A DNA stretch of 64,000 nucleotides from Pseudochrobactrum saccharolyticum (GTDB lineage Bacteria > Pseudomonadota > Alphaproteobacteria > Rhizobiales > Rhizobiaceae): assembly GCF_008801715.1 (NCBI RefSeq), contig NZ_VZPG01000002.1:372001-436000 (forward strand), written 5' to 3'. Below the pieces are notes generated by a model. It was not told the DNA's origin. It ran no database searches and worked only from the letters and a program-made list of their open reading frames with translations. Made by a program: the position numbers and the translations under genes. Positions within the stretch are counted from its first letter, which is position 1, and every line of letters begins with the position of its first letter. Of this stretch, positions 1 to 8,110 are shown piece by piece.

Positions 1-23
1 GCCGCATCGTAAGTCAACTTCAT
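1..23 (-). CDS. Start of an unidentified gene running off the left edge
   Basis: An ATG on the minus strand at 23 opens a reading frame that begins M-K-L-T-Y-D-A and leaves the window. An AGGA Shine-Dalgarno-like sequence lies about 7 bases upstream of it. It lies 43 bases after the stop codon of the GFA gene and runs in the same direction, so the two may be co-transcribed. Too little is visible to name a family. Confidence 0.4.
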
Positions 24-66
24 GATCGCATCCTGATGGGATAAAGTTTCGCACAAACGGGCTGTT

Positions 67-525
67 TCACTCCATTTGCCGTGCAAATTCACCCATCAGC
101 TTTTCATAGTCTTCTAAAGGCGGAAAAGCTTCATAATGATAAAGTGCCGGTGTCTGTGCCCAGGACAGCTTCTCCTTTGTCATGGTCTCCACGAAAGGTA
201 CAAACCAGCTATGGTCATCAAACAGCGATGGCCGGACATTGACGAAAGCATCAACACCTTCAATGCGCGTGAACATCCATGTCATGCAATAGGCGCAGAA
301 ATAATGTTGCTGTTGCGGGCCATGCAGGCCACCGATTACCGGCTTCCCCTCCGTGACTTTAAAGCCAGAAGAGGGGATCATCGCCGTCAACGAAAACGCA
401 CTGCTGCTCATTGTCTGACAGCCTGTGCAATGACAGGCCGCCGTCATGATCGGTGCGGCACTGACTTCAATTCTGACTTTTCCGCAGCGGCATTGCCCGA
501 GGAAAGGGAGTTGCGGTGTTTTCAT
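67..525 (-). CDS. GFA-family (CENP-V/GFA domain) zinc protein
   Basis: A 152-residue protein with the cysteine pattern of the GFA domain: Cys12 and Cys14, then Cys31-His-Cys33-x2-Cys36, then Cys77-x2-Cys80. These are the two zinc sites of the family named after glutathione-dependent formaldehyde-activating enzyme. The length is normal for a single-domain member. Most members have no proven substrate, so formaldehyde or glutathione chemistry should not be assumed. The ATG at 525 is preferred over the in-frame GTG at 528 because AAGGA then has an 8-base spacing. A 9-base inverted repeat lies upstream at 536-568. Confidence 0.85.
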   Translation of the reverse strand: MKTPQLPFLGQCRCGKVRIEVSAAPIMTAACHCTGCQTMSSSAFSLTAMIPSSGFKVTEGKPVIGGLHGPQQQHYFCAYCMTWMFTRIEGVDAFVNVRPSLFDDHSWFVPFVETMTKEKLSWAQTPALYHYEAFPPLEDYEKLMGEFARQME

Positions 526-535
526 CACTGATATC

Positions 536-568
536 CTTATAAAACAGGCATTTCATTGATTTTATAAG
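536..568 (-). promoter_or_regulatory. Inverted repeat between ddl and the GFA gene
   Basis: CTTATAAAA at 536-544 and TTTTATAAG at 560-568 form 9-base arms around a 15-base spacer. It lies after the ddl stop and just before the GFA start, both on the minus strand. It could be a weak terminator for ddl or an operator for the downstream gene. There is no clear T-tract. Confidence 0.3.
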
Positions 569-580
569 TCATATTATTCA

Positions 581-1648
581 TCAACTGCCGCGTTTCAGAC
601 CATGAGCTATAAGTCGGTCGAGAATCTGAGCATAGCTGATGCCACTCACAGCCATTACTTTCGAATACATACTGATATCGGTAAAGCCCGGAATCGTATT
701 AATTTCGTTGAGTATGATACGCATATCATCCGTCACAAAGAAATCCACGCGCGCCATTGCATCGCAGCCGGTAGCACGGAATGCTTTTTTCGCCATCTCA
801 CGGATCTGCTTTTCAACAGATGACGGCAAGTCGGCCGGCACTTTTAAAGCCGCACCGTTTTCGTCCGTATATTTCGCATCATAACTATAAAAACCATGGC
901 TTTCAGCCGGTGTGATCTCGCCGCAACGGGAAACGAAAAGCGTACCGTCAGCATCCTCAAGCACAGCACATTCAATCTCGCGGCCATGGATAAATTCTTC
1001 TGCGAGAAGTTTATTGTCGTGCCGGAATCCTTCATCCAGTGCCAGTCTGTAATCCGCCGGCGTTGCAACTTTACTCACACCCACCGATGAGCCTTGCCGT
1101 GCAGGCTTCACGAAAAAGGGCAGGCCGAGCGCATTCTTGACAGCTTCAAATTCCAGTACATTTCCCGAATGGAGCGTCACAGCATGGGCAACAGGAACTG
1201 TAGCTTCTCGGTTAACGCGTTTAGTCATATCCTTATCGAGCGCAACGGCAGAACCGAGAATACCACAGCCGATTAGCGGGACGCAGGCAACTTCAGCCAA
1301 TCCCTGTACCGCACCGTCTTCGCCATGAAGACCGTGCATAACAGGAAATAAAACATCAATTTTCGGCAATTCCTGAAGCCCCTGATCTGCATCAATGCCG
1401 ATAACCCGCCCGTAACCACCGGAAACAAGGCAAATTTCAGTACCGGAGGAGGGCTGGGCTAATTGTCCCTGCTCATAGCTGCTGAGCAACCATTGTCCTT
1501 CGCGGGTCACAAAGATCGGTACGGCCTCGTATTTATCAGCATCCAGCGCCTGCATCACATTGGTAGCAGAAAGCACAGAAACATCATGCTCCGGCGAGCG
1601 GCCGCCAAACAGCACAGCAATACGCAATTTATTTTGTTTTCCGGTCAT
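581..1648 (-). CDS. ddl: D-alanine--D-alanine ligase
   Basis: ATP-grasp enzyme that joins two D-alanines for peptidoglycan precursor synthesis in the cytoplasm. From the chosen start the protein has 355 residues, the usual size for DdlA-type ligases. The N-terminal motif Gly-Gly-Arg-Ser-Pro-Glu-His at about 15-21, the ATP-binding stretch KPARQGSSVGV and the C-terminal metal-binding NEINTIPGFT segment are all present. The frame stays open upstream to 1918, but that extension has no family similarity and overlaps the cupin gene on the other strand. The ATG at 1648 places the conserved sheet at residue 8. This copy is away from the mur/fts cluster. Confidence 0.93.
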   Translation of the reverse strand: MTGKQNKLRIAVLFGGRSPEHDVSVLSATNVMQALDADKYEAVPIFVTREGQWLLSSYEQGQLAQPSSGTEICLVSGGYGRVIGIDADQGLQELPKIDVLFPVMHGLHGEDGAVQGLAEVACVPLIGCGILGSAVALDKDMTKRVNREATVPVAHAVTLHSGNVLEFEAVKNALGLPFFVKPARQGSSVGVSKVATPADYRLALDEGFRHDNKLLAEEFIHGREIECAVLEDADGTLFVSRCGEITPAESHGFYSYDAKYTDENGAALKVPADLPSSVEKQIREMAKKAFRATGCDAMARVDFFVTDDMRIILNEINTIPGFTDISMYSKVMAVSGISYAQILDRLIAHGLKRGS

Positions 1649-1834
1649 GACACCATCCGTAATATCAATATTTTCAATAAGATGCGGGAGATAATGAATA
1701 TCGTTTTTCAACCGGATCATTTTCCGGAAATCCGGCCATATTAAGTTGCAAAGATGCACAATCTTGAAAGCCGCGGCTTTTGAGTTTTTATAGTAAATAA
1801 AGACTGCATTCAAAATGAGGTTGAGGTGAACCAC

Positions 1835-2188
1835 ATGCAAAAACAAGCAGCAATTCTCAAGCGTACGGAATGGGCTGAAAAGCCTGATGTCTGGCACGGA
1901 GAGTTTGAAGGAAAGCATTTTGGTACGAATGTATCAGTGATGTTTTATACGACCGAGCATATCGGGCGCGGACCAAGGCTGCATAAACATCCTTATGATG
2001 AGATCTTTATCATACGTCAGGGCCGCGCTTTGTTCACAGTCGATGACCGGCAGTTTGAGGCTGTAGCAGGACAGATCATCTTCGGACCAGCCAACATTCC
2101 GCATAAATATGTCAATCTCGGCCCGCATAATCTGGAGATGACGGATATCCATGTCACCGACAAGTTCGAACAGGAAAATCTGGACTGA
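1835..2188 (+). CDS. Small cupin-domain protein
   Basis: A single-domain cupin of about 117 residues. The first cupin motif is seen as H-K-H-P-Y-D-E-I-F-I-I-x-Q-G and the second as G-P-A-N-I-P-H-K-Y, giving the usual His/Glu metal-binding set. The substrate cannot be told from sequence. ATG at 1835 is preferred because GAGGTGA sits 5 bases upstream; an in-frame GTG at 1826 is the alternative. It stands alone, diverging from ddl and converging on the methyltransferase gene. Confidence 0.8.
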   Translation: MQKQAAILKRTEWAEKPDVWHGEFEGKHFGTNVSVMFYTTEHIGRGPRLHKHPYDEIFIIRQGRALFTVDDRQFEAVAGQIIFGPANIPHKYVNLGPHNLEMTDIHVTDKFEQENLD

Positions 2189-2281
2189 TCCGAGACGGTC
2201 AGGCGGCTCACTGCCAATCGGCCAAAGCCACATGCTTTAATCACATAAGATAGATTATGGAACTAAATGCGACATAGAAGA

Positions 2282-2304
2282 ACGGCAGATGTTATATCTG
2301 CCGT
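2282..2304. terminator. Hairpin between convergent cupin and methyltransferase genes
   Basis: ACGGCAGAT and ATCTGCCGT form a 9-base-pair stem with a 5-base loop between two convergent genes. No strong T-run follows on either strand, so termination strength is uncertain. Confidence 0.4.
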
Positions 2305-2328
2305 CCTGTAACCCTTGGATTTTAAGGC

Positions 2329-3153
2329 TTAAACCTTACGGGCAATATACAAATGGCCAGGAACCGGCTTGCCTTGTTCGCTGCGCACAGTGATATCCGT
2401 CACGCGCAGCATTTTAATGCCATGGCTCAGCAGCAGCTTTTCAACATAATCCCGTTTATGCGCAAAACGCTGATGCGGCCCGACGGTATAATCACGGCCG
2501 GCAAAATCCTTGTCTGCCAGCGTTTCGCTTGAAAATGCGAAAATACCGTTGCGGTTCAAATTCAGCGGGATTTTCGAGAAAAACGACTCCAGCTCACCCA
2601 TATATGGCAGCACATCCGTAGCGATAATAATGTCCCATGCCGGTGCAGTCGTCTGGTCAAGGAAGTTCACAACTTCGCCGACGTAAAGCGCATTATAATC
2701 GCCTTTTTCATCCGCAATCGCGATCATGTTTTCAGCAATATCAACGCCGGTGCGATGCTCGGTCATTTCGAACAAGGCATCCGCACCAAGACCGGTGCCA
2801 CAGCCCAGATCGAGCATACGGGCATAATGTGCATCAGGATCAATTTCTTCCAGCTGGTCGGCCAGCTGCAGCGGCACATCATAGCCCAGCTCGTCTACGA
2901 GGATCGTGTCAAACATCTCTGCATGCTGATCGAACAAAGTGGCGATATAGGCCGGAGGCGCGCTCACAGGCACAGCGCCTCGTCCCATACTGGCCAGTCT
3001 TACAGCAGCGCCGCCATGGTCTGCCGGATCAATCTCCAGCGCCTTTTGATAGGCTTTTGCAGCACCGTCAAAATCACCGGATTTTTCCAGTTTCAACGCT
3101 TCATTATAGGCTTGTTCCAGCGCGTCTTCATCAAATATCGGCGTCTCAGACAT
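2329..3153 (-). CDS. TPR-containing class I SAM methyltransferase
   Basis: A 274-residue protein. Residues about 8-45 form a tetratricopeptide repeat (AYNEALKLEKSGDFDGAAKA and onward). A Rossmann-type methyltransferase domain follows, with the SAM motif DLGCGTG at 115-121 and an acidic second motif in GVDIAENM. This architecture is common in Rhizobiales and has no assigned substrate. The TPR may dock a protein partner or protein substrate, which is inference. The gene is monocistronic, with a start at 3153 close to the end of the intergenic gap before the CsbD gene. Confidence 0.8.
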   Translation of the reverse strand: MSETPIFDEDALEQAYNEALKLEKSGDFDGAAKAYQKALEIDPADHGGAAVRLASMGRGAVPVSAPPAYIATLFDQHAEMFDTILVDELGYDVPLQLADQLEEIDPDAHYARMLDLGCGTGLGADALFEMTEHRTGVDIAENMIAIADEKGDYNALYVGEVVNFLDQTTAPAWDIIIATDVLPYMGELESFFSKIPLNLNRNGIFAFSSETLADKDFAGRDYTVGPHQRFAHKRDYVEKLLLSHGIKMLRVTDITVRSEQGKPVPGHLYIARKV

Positions 3154-3266
3154 GTTTTATAACTTTCTGTATTTAGGAATACGCTGCACAAATACCGGAA
3201 CTGTTGCGCTGCTTATACGTTGATCCGGTGAAGTCATTTCACATCACACCCTCAAGGGAGATTATC

Positions 3267-3458
3267 ATGAACAGCACAACAGATAAAATCAAAGGCCTTG
3301 CTAACGAAGCCGCCGGTAATGTCAAGCAGGCAGTTGGCAAGGCTACCGGTTCTGCAAAATTAGAGGCTGAAGGCCGTGCACAGGAACTGAAAGGTGAAGC
3401 CCAGCAGGCCAAAGGCAAAGCTAAAGATACAATCAAAAAATTCGTCGATAAGGCTTAA
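3267..3458 (+). CDS. CsbD family stress protein
   Basis: A 63-residue, Lys/Ala/Glu-rich protein with the CsbD pattern D-K-I-K-G repeated as KGLANEAAGNVKQAVGKATG, then AQELKGEAQQAKGKAKDTIK. It lacks aromatic residues except one Phe and is predicted to be helical. CsbD proteins are general-stress induced in many bacteria and their biochemical role is unknown. The ATG at 3267 follows AAGGGAG with a 6-base spacing; the longer in-frame extension lacks support. A strong hairpin follows at 3498. Confidence 0.88.
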   Translation: MNSTTDKIKGLANEAAGNVKQAVGKATGSAKLEAEGRAQELKGEAQQAKGKAKDTIKKFVDKA

Positions 3459-3497
3459 TGGCTACGCATAAATTATCAATATATATCATAAACTTAA

Positions 3498-3526
3498 AGA
3501 GAAGAGGGTGATGCACCCTCTTCTCT
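3498..3526. terminator. Bidirectional terminator hairpin
   Basis: A perfect 13-base-pair stem (AGAGAAGAGGGTG / CACCCTCTTCTCT) with loop ATG, between the convergent CsbD gene and the YfeH-like gene. It ends 7 bases before the stop codon of the latter. Confidence 0.75.
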
Positions 3527-3533
3527 TGTACTG

Positions 3534-4523
3534 TCAAAGTCCCTGCTCTGCCTGACTGCTTTCAAGCGCATCCGCCTGTGCCGCATATCTTCTGGCAAGA
3601 ACTGCGCAAGCCATCAGCTGTATCTGATGAAAAATCATTAATGGCAGTACAATTCCGCCCACCATCGCAGCCGGAAAGATCACGCTGGCCATTGGTGCGC
3701 CGCTCGCAAGGCTCTTTTTAGACCCGCAGAAAATGATTGTAATCCGGTCTGCACGCGAGAAGCCAAGCATTTTAGCAATGAAGCCGGTAAACCACAGAAT
3801 GAAGGCCAGCAGACCGATATTCACGGCAATCATAATTGCCAGATCATGACCGGAAACTTCCGTCCACAATCCCTGTACCATCGCTTCACTGAAAGCGAGA
3901 TAAACGACCATCACGATAGAACCGCGATCAACAAGCCCCAGCGCTTTATTATGACGGCGTATAAAATGCCCGATCCACGGCTGCAAAATCTGTCCGGCAA
4001 CGAAAGGAACCAGCAATTGCAGCAGGATGGACTCTAATGCATCAAGCGAAATGCCCGCCTCACCCTGTGTTGTGAATAGCAATCCGACCAGCAGCGGCGT
4101 CAGAAACATGCCGAGAATATTGGATGCGGAAGCGGAAACAATCGCGGCCGGTACATTGCCTTTGGCGATGGAGGTGAACGCGATGGATGACTGAACAGTA
4201 GATGGCAGAACGCAGAGAAACAGAATTCCCGCATAAAATGCCGAATTTGCGAAACCCGGAATAGCCCAGCCAAGCGAAAGCCCGATCAGCGGAAATACAA
4301 CAAAAGTGACCGCCAATACGATGAGATGCAGCCGCCAGTGCACAATGCCCTGCACAACGGCTTGCTGCGATAATCTTGCCCCATGCAAGAAAAACAGCAA
4401 TCCGATTGCAAATTTTGTCGCCAGTCCGAACCAGTAAGCAGCCTCACCTTTGACGGGTAAAAGCGAAGCGACCAGAATTGCCAGAATGAGAGTCGAGATA
4501 AATTTATCGGGAAGAAAACGCAT
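3534..4523 (-). CDS. Bile acid:sodium symporter-like membrane protein (YfeH type)
   Basis: A 329-residue inner-membrane protein with about ten hydrophobic segments starting at residue 8. It matches the SBF-like family that includes E. coli YfeH, related in fold to bile-acid/sodium symporters and plant BASS carriers. Residues such as GLLFFLHGARL in the second segment and the CGSKKSLASGAPMA loop are typical of the family. The substrate is unknown. No neighbouring gene suggests one: it is monocistronic and separated from galE by about 150 bases. Confidence 0.85.
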   Translation of the reverse strand: MRFLPDKFISTLILAILVASLLPVKGEAAYWFGLATKFAIGLLFFLHGARLSQQAVVQGIVHWRLHLIVLAVTFVVFPLIGLSLGWAIPGFANSAFYAGILFLCVLPSTVQSSIAFTSIAKGNVPAAIVSASASNILGMFLTPLLVGLLFTTQGEAGISLDALESILLQLLVPFVAGQILQPWIGHFIRRHNKALGLVDRGSIVMVVYLAFSEAMVQGLWTEVSGHDLAIMIAVNIGLLAFILWFTGFIAKMLGFSRADRITIIFCGSKKSLASGAPMASVIFPAAMVGGIVLPLMIFHQIQLMACAVLARRYAAQADALESSQAEQGL

Positions 4524-4620
4524 ATATCCAAACTCATTTCTGTATTCTGAATCTGATGTAATAAATTAAAATAATGACATATATCATTATAATTAAATGA
4601 TTTTACGGCAGATATAATTG

Positions 4621-4652
4621 TTGCTTTGCACCATCAGAGTGATGCAAAGCAA
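4621..4652 (-). terminator. Possible galE terminator hairpin
   Basis: TTGCTTTGCA and TGCAAAGCAA form 10-base arms around a 12-base loop, just downstream of the galE stop. The T-tract on the minus strand is poor. Confidence 0.4.
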
Positions 4653-4669
4653 ATATCTTTCAGGCAATT

Positions 4670-5680
4670 TTAATCCGCATATCCGTTGGGATTTTTTGAC
4701 TGCCAGTTCCACATATCGGCGCACATTTCACGCAGAGTTTTCTTGGCACTCCAGCCAAGCAGTTCTTTGGCATGAGCAGGGTCCGCATAGCAGGATGCAA
4801 CATCGCCGGGACGGCGCGGTGCAATTTCATAGCGGATCTGCTGGTTGGAAACATGCTCAAAGGCTTTGATAACATCAAGCACGCTATAGCCCTCACCTGT
4901 GCCGAGATTGATAGCCATGCATTTTGGCTCATCCAGCTTTGCAAGCGCTCTGAGATGCCCTTCGGCAAGATCGGTCACATGGATATAATCACGAACACCG
5001 GTACCGTCCGGTGTCGGATAATCATTACCCCAAATGCTCAGTTTTTCGCGGCGGCCGGTGGCAACCTGCGCAATAATCGGCATCAGATTATTCGGAATAC
5101 CCTTCGGATCCTCGCCGATCAGCCCGCTTTCATGTGCGCCGACAGGATTGAAATAGCGCAGAATGGCAATGCTCCATTCAGGATCACTATTATAGAGATC
5201 GCGCAGCATTTCCTCGATCATCAGCTTGGTGCGGCCATAAGGATTGGTCGCGGATAGCGGATGGTTTTCATCCAGCGGCAGTCGCTGCGGATCACCATAA
5301 ACAGTGGCTGAGGAAGAAAAGACCAGCTTTTTCACGCCGGTACTGCGCATAGCCTGCAGAAGGCGCAAAGTGCCGAGCATATTGCAGTCATAATAATAAA
5401 GCGGCTTCTGGGTCGATTCACCGACAGCTTTCAAACCGGCAAAATGGATCACCGATGTGCATTGATAGGTCTGAATGACTTTCTGGAGAAACTCACGATC
5501 ACGGATATCGCCGGTTTCGCGCTTCGGCATTCTTCCGGTGATCTGCTCAATACGCTGAAAAACCTCCGGATGGCTGTTGTCGAAATTATCAACCACGACC
5601 ACATCATGGCCGGTTTCAAGCAGGCGAACGCAAGTATGCGAGCCAATATAGCCGGCACCGCCGGTTACCAGAATTGTCAT
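4670..5680 (-). CDS. galE: UDP-glucose 4-epimerase
   Basis: NAD-dependent short-chain dehydrogenase that interconverts UDP-glucose and UDP-galactose for surface polysaccharide synthesis. The 336-residue length is standard. The N-terminal dinucleotide motif T-G-G-A-G-Y-I-G covers 6-13, the catalytic Ser lies in FSSSATVYG (about 122-124), and the Tyr148-x3-Lys152 pair in NPYGRTK is intact. It is transcribed divergently from mazG with about 120 bases between starts. No other sugar gene is adjacent, so it appears to be a stand-alone housekeeping copy. Confidence 0.95.
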   Translation of the reverse strand: MTILVTGGAGYIGSHTCVRLLETGHDVVVVDNFDNSHPEVFQRIEQITGRMPKRETGDIRDREFLQKVIQTYQCTSVIHFAGLKAVGESTQKPLYYYDCNMLGTLRLLQAMRSTGVKKLVFSSSATVYGDPQRLPLDENHPLSATNPYGRTKLMIEEMLRDLYNSDPEWSIAILRYFNPVGAHESGLIGEDPKGIPNNLMPIIAQVATGRREKLSIWGNDYPTPDGTGVRDYIHVTDLAEGHLRALAKLDEPKCMAINLGTGEGYSVLDVIKAFEHVSNQQIRYEIAPRRPGDVASCYADPAHAKELLGWSAKKTLREMCADMWNWQSKNPNGYAD

Positions 5681-5803
5681 TCGTCTCTCGCTGATTTGTT
5701 TACAGACGGTTTTCTTGTGCCCGATTTTATGGCACCAGTAGGTTTAAATTGCCATATCATAAACCGGAATTATTTCCGGTCGCTGTTGAGACAGGACCCA
5801 GAC

Positions 5804-6628
5804 ATGCAGCCTTCCCGCGATATTCAGACCCTTTTAGACATTATGGTAGCGCTGCGTGATCCGGATACCGGCTGCCCGTGGGATGTGGAACAGGATTTCA
5901 GCACTATTGCGCCTTACACGCTTGAAGAAGCCTATGAAGTCATTGATGCCATTGAGCGTGATGATATGGACGACCTGCGTGAAGAACTTGGTGATCTGCT
6001 GCTGCAGGTAGTGTTCCATTCCCGTATTTCCGAAGAAAAAGGCGGTTTTGATTTTGGTCATGTTGTGGAAGCTGTGACCAACAAAATGATACGCCGCCAT
6101 CCGCATGTCTTTGGTGATGACGAGGCGCGCTCGGCCGGTATGGCCAAAGGGTCATGGAACCGTATCAAACAGATTGAAAAAGATGAGCGCATTGCCCGCC
6201 GCACCGCGCTTGGTCTTGAAACCACTGAGAAAAAAGGCTTTCTCGATGACGTGCCCACTTATCTGCCTTCATTGGTCAGCGCGCTGAAATATCAGCAGAA
6301 AGCTGCGCGCGTCGGTTTTGACTGGGCGGAAGCCGCGCCTATTCTGGATAAGGTTGCGGAAGAAACGCAGGAACTGCGTCAGGCGATGGACAATCAGGAC
6401 AAGGCCAATATTGCGGAAGAATATGGTGATCTGCTGTTCGCCATGGTCAATCTCGGGCGCCATCTTGAACTGGAGCCGGAAATGGCGCTGCGCGCAGCCA
6501 ATGAGAAGTTCAAGCGCCGCTTTCACTTCATTGAAGACGAACTGAACAGCGGCAGTCATTCGCTGGAAGCAGCCACTCTCGATGAGATGGAAGCACTCTG
6601 GAATAAAGCGAAACAGGCCGGAAAGTAA
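5804..6628 (+). CDS. mazG: Nucleoside triphosphate pyrophosphohydrolase MazG
   Basis: Cytosolic enzyme that hydrolyses NTPs to NMP and pyrophosphate, cleaning nucleotide pools. At 274 residues it is the full two-domain form. The first domain carries Glu41-Glu42-x2-Glu45 and E60-E-L-G-D64. The second repeats the pattern near residues 186-215 (EETQELRQ and EEYGDLLF). The start at 5804 follows CAGGA by 7 bases; the frame is open much further upstream, but that part runs antisense into galE and is not coding. It converges on the flavin reductase gene. Confidence 0.95.
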   Translation: MQPSRDIQTLLDIMVALRDPDTGCPWDVEQDFSTIAPYTLEEAYEVIDAIERDDMDDLREELGDLLLQVVFHSRISEEKGGFDFGHVVEAVTNKMIRRHPHVFGDDEARSAGMAKGSWNRIKQIEKDERIARRTALGLETTEKKGFLDDVPTYLPSLVSALKYQQKAARVGFDWAEAAPILDKVAEETQELRQAMDNQDKANIAEEYGDLLFAMVNLGRHLELEPEMALRAANEKFKRRFHFIEDELNSGSHSLEAATLDEMEALWNKAKQAGK

Positions 6629-6669
6629 GATTTACAATTCTCCGGCCTGCCCCCAGATTATGGAACAGA

Positions 6670-7278
6670 TTATTCGCCCCATTTGGGGCGGAACATCTGA
6701 TAAACCGTGTCGGTTGTGGCGAAATCCATATAGCCAAGACGGGTTACCGGTCTGGATTTGCTGATATCAATCAGACCATCGGTGAGAATAGCCTCATCAA
6801 TATGCACACCGACCACCTCGCCGATCACCATATAGGAATCTGTCGGTTGACCATCCCTGCCCTGTAACTGTCTTATATCTACGGCAACGCATTCCAGCGA
6901 TGCATAGGCCTCCGCTACACGCGGCGCAGCAATCTGCTCACAGGCAGCAGCAGTCAGGCCTGCATAGTCGAACTCGCTGGCACCGCGCGGCGCATTAACG
7001 GATGTTGCATTCATCTGTTTTGCCAGATGCTCACCAACCATATTGGCCGTAAATTCCCGTGTTTCCTCAATGAAAGCCACACTGTCCTTGTAGCCTGATG
7101 AACTGAACATCAGCAAAGGCGGCGTATCGCAGACAATATTGAAAAAGGAATAGGGGGCGAGGTTCAAAGCCCCCTCTTTCGAGCGCGTGCCGATCCAGCC
7201 GATCGGACGCGGCGCAACAATGGCCTTGAGCGGATTATGCGGCAGGCCATGGCCGTTTTGCGGTTCATAAAACATCAA
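6670..7278 (-). CDS. Flavin reductase family (FMN-binding) protein
   Basis: A 202-residue protein of the DIM6/NTAB flavin reductase-like family. The N-terminal signature A-P-R-P-I-G-W-I-G followed by NLAPYSFFN is the FMN-phosphate region, and the TANMV and VIGEVVGVHID segments are also typical. Members bind FMN and either reduce flavin for a partner oxygenase or reduce other substrates; the role here is unknown. It lies 32 bases after the nitroreductase gene on the same strand, so the two flavoproteins probably form an operon. Confidence 0.85.
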   Translation of the reverse strand: MMFYEPQNGHGLPHNPLKAIVAPRPIGWIGTRSKEGALNLAPYSFFNIVCDTPPLLMFSSSGYKDSVAFIEETREFTANMVGEHLAKQMNATSVNAPRGASEFDYAGLTAAACEQIAAPRVAEAYASLECVAVDIRQLQGRDGQPTDSYMVIGEVVGVHIDEAILTDGLIDISKSRPVTRLGYMDFATTDTVYQMFRPKWGE

Positions 7279-7310
7279 ATTACTCTGCTCTTATGTTCCG
7301 GCAAGCCGGT

Positions 7311-7904
7311 TCAGCCCTGATATGGCCCGCTATAATCCGAAACAATTGCCTGCAACTCAGGACGCGGACGATCCGGTGCCGGAGCTTTAGGCGTACCCAA
7401 ATGCACAAAACCGGCTACTTTTTCATGGGGCGCAACTCCGAGAAGACGCTTACCCTCCTCATCATCGGAATACCAGTTGGTAATCCAGTTGCTGCCATAG
7501 CCCAGTGCATTGGCAGCATTGCAAAGCTGCATCGCCGCAGCCCCCGATGACAGGAACTGCTCCCATTCAGGAATGCGGTCTGTATCACGCGGACTGCAGA
7601 TAATACCGATAACAAGCGGCGCACGGGAGAAGCGTTTCAGCTCTTTCTCACGATGGCTGTCGTTAAATTCTTCATTCTGTTGCTGTGCGCGCTGTGCTGC
7701 ACGCTCTGCCAGCATTTCACCAATCTGGATGCGGGCATCGCCGCGATAAATGATAAAGCGCCACGGATTGAGCTTACCGTGATCCGGCACGCGGGAGGCA
7801 ATGGTCAGGATCTGCGCCAGTTCATCAGCCGATGGTGCAGGCTCAATCAGGCCGACAATCGGTGTGGAGCTGCGGGTTTTCAAAAAATCAATGAGATCTG
7901 ACAC
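7311..7904 (-). CDS. Nitroreductase family protein (YdjA-like)
   Basis: A 197-residue FMN-dependent oxidoreductase. The opening RSSTPI, the VPDHGKLNPWRF motif and the later GYGSNWITNW segment match the small YdjA-like branch of nitroreductases, which form homodimers. The natural substrate is unknown. It is the first gene of a likely two-gene unit with the flavin reductase. The 206 bases upstream up to the next, divergent gene would hold both promoters. Confidence 0.88.
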   Translation of the reverse strand: MSDLIDFLKTRSSTPIVGLIEPAPSADELAQILTIASRVPDHGKLNPWRFIIYRGDARIQIGEMLAERAAQRAQQQNEEFNDSHREKELKRFSRAPLVIGIICSPRDTDRIPEWEQFLSSGAAAMQLCNAANALGYGSNWITNWYSDDEEGKRLLGVAPHEKVAGFVHLGTPKAPAPDRPRPELQAIVSDYSGPYQG

Positions 7905-8110
7905 GTTACTTCCTGCCTGTTCTGTTCGATTCCGTCATTATGACCGTCTTTATTGCCAATTCTGCTCTGCAATGACAGAGCGCATATGCAGTAATATGTG
8001 TTTATAATGCAAACGAGCGATATTTTGCTGGGCGCAGCCTTGAAAATGCCTTTACACTGCGGTCAAACAATAAAGACTTGAGACTTTGAAATTCAAATGA
8101 GTACCGGCTT

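Noticed and set aside
1649-1918. 90-codon N-terminal extension of the D-Ala-D-Ala ligase frame
   Set aside because: It has no ligase similarity, overlaps the divergent cupin gene, and the start at 1648 gives the normal family length.
5444-5803. Upstream extension of the mazG frame by 120 codons
   Set aside because: It runs antisense inside galE, and a good ribosome-binding site precedes the ATG at 5804.
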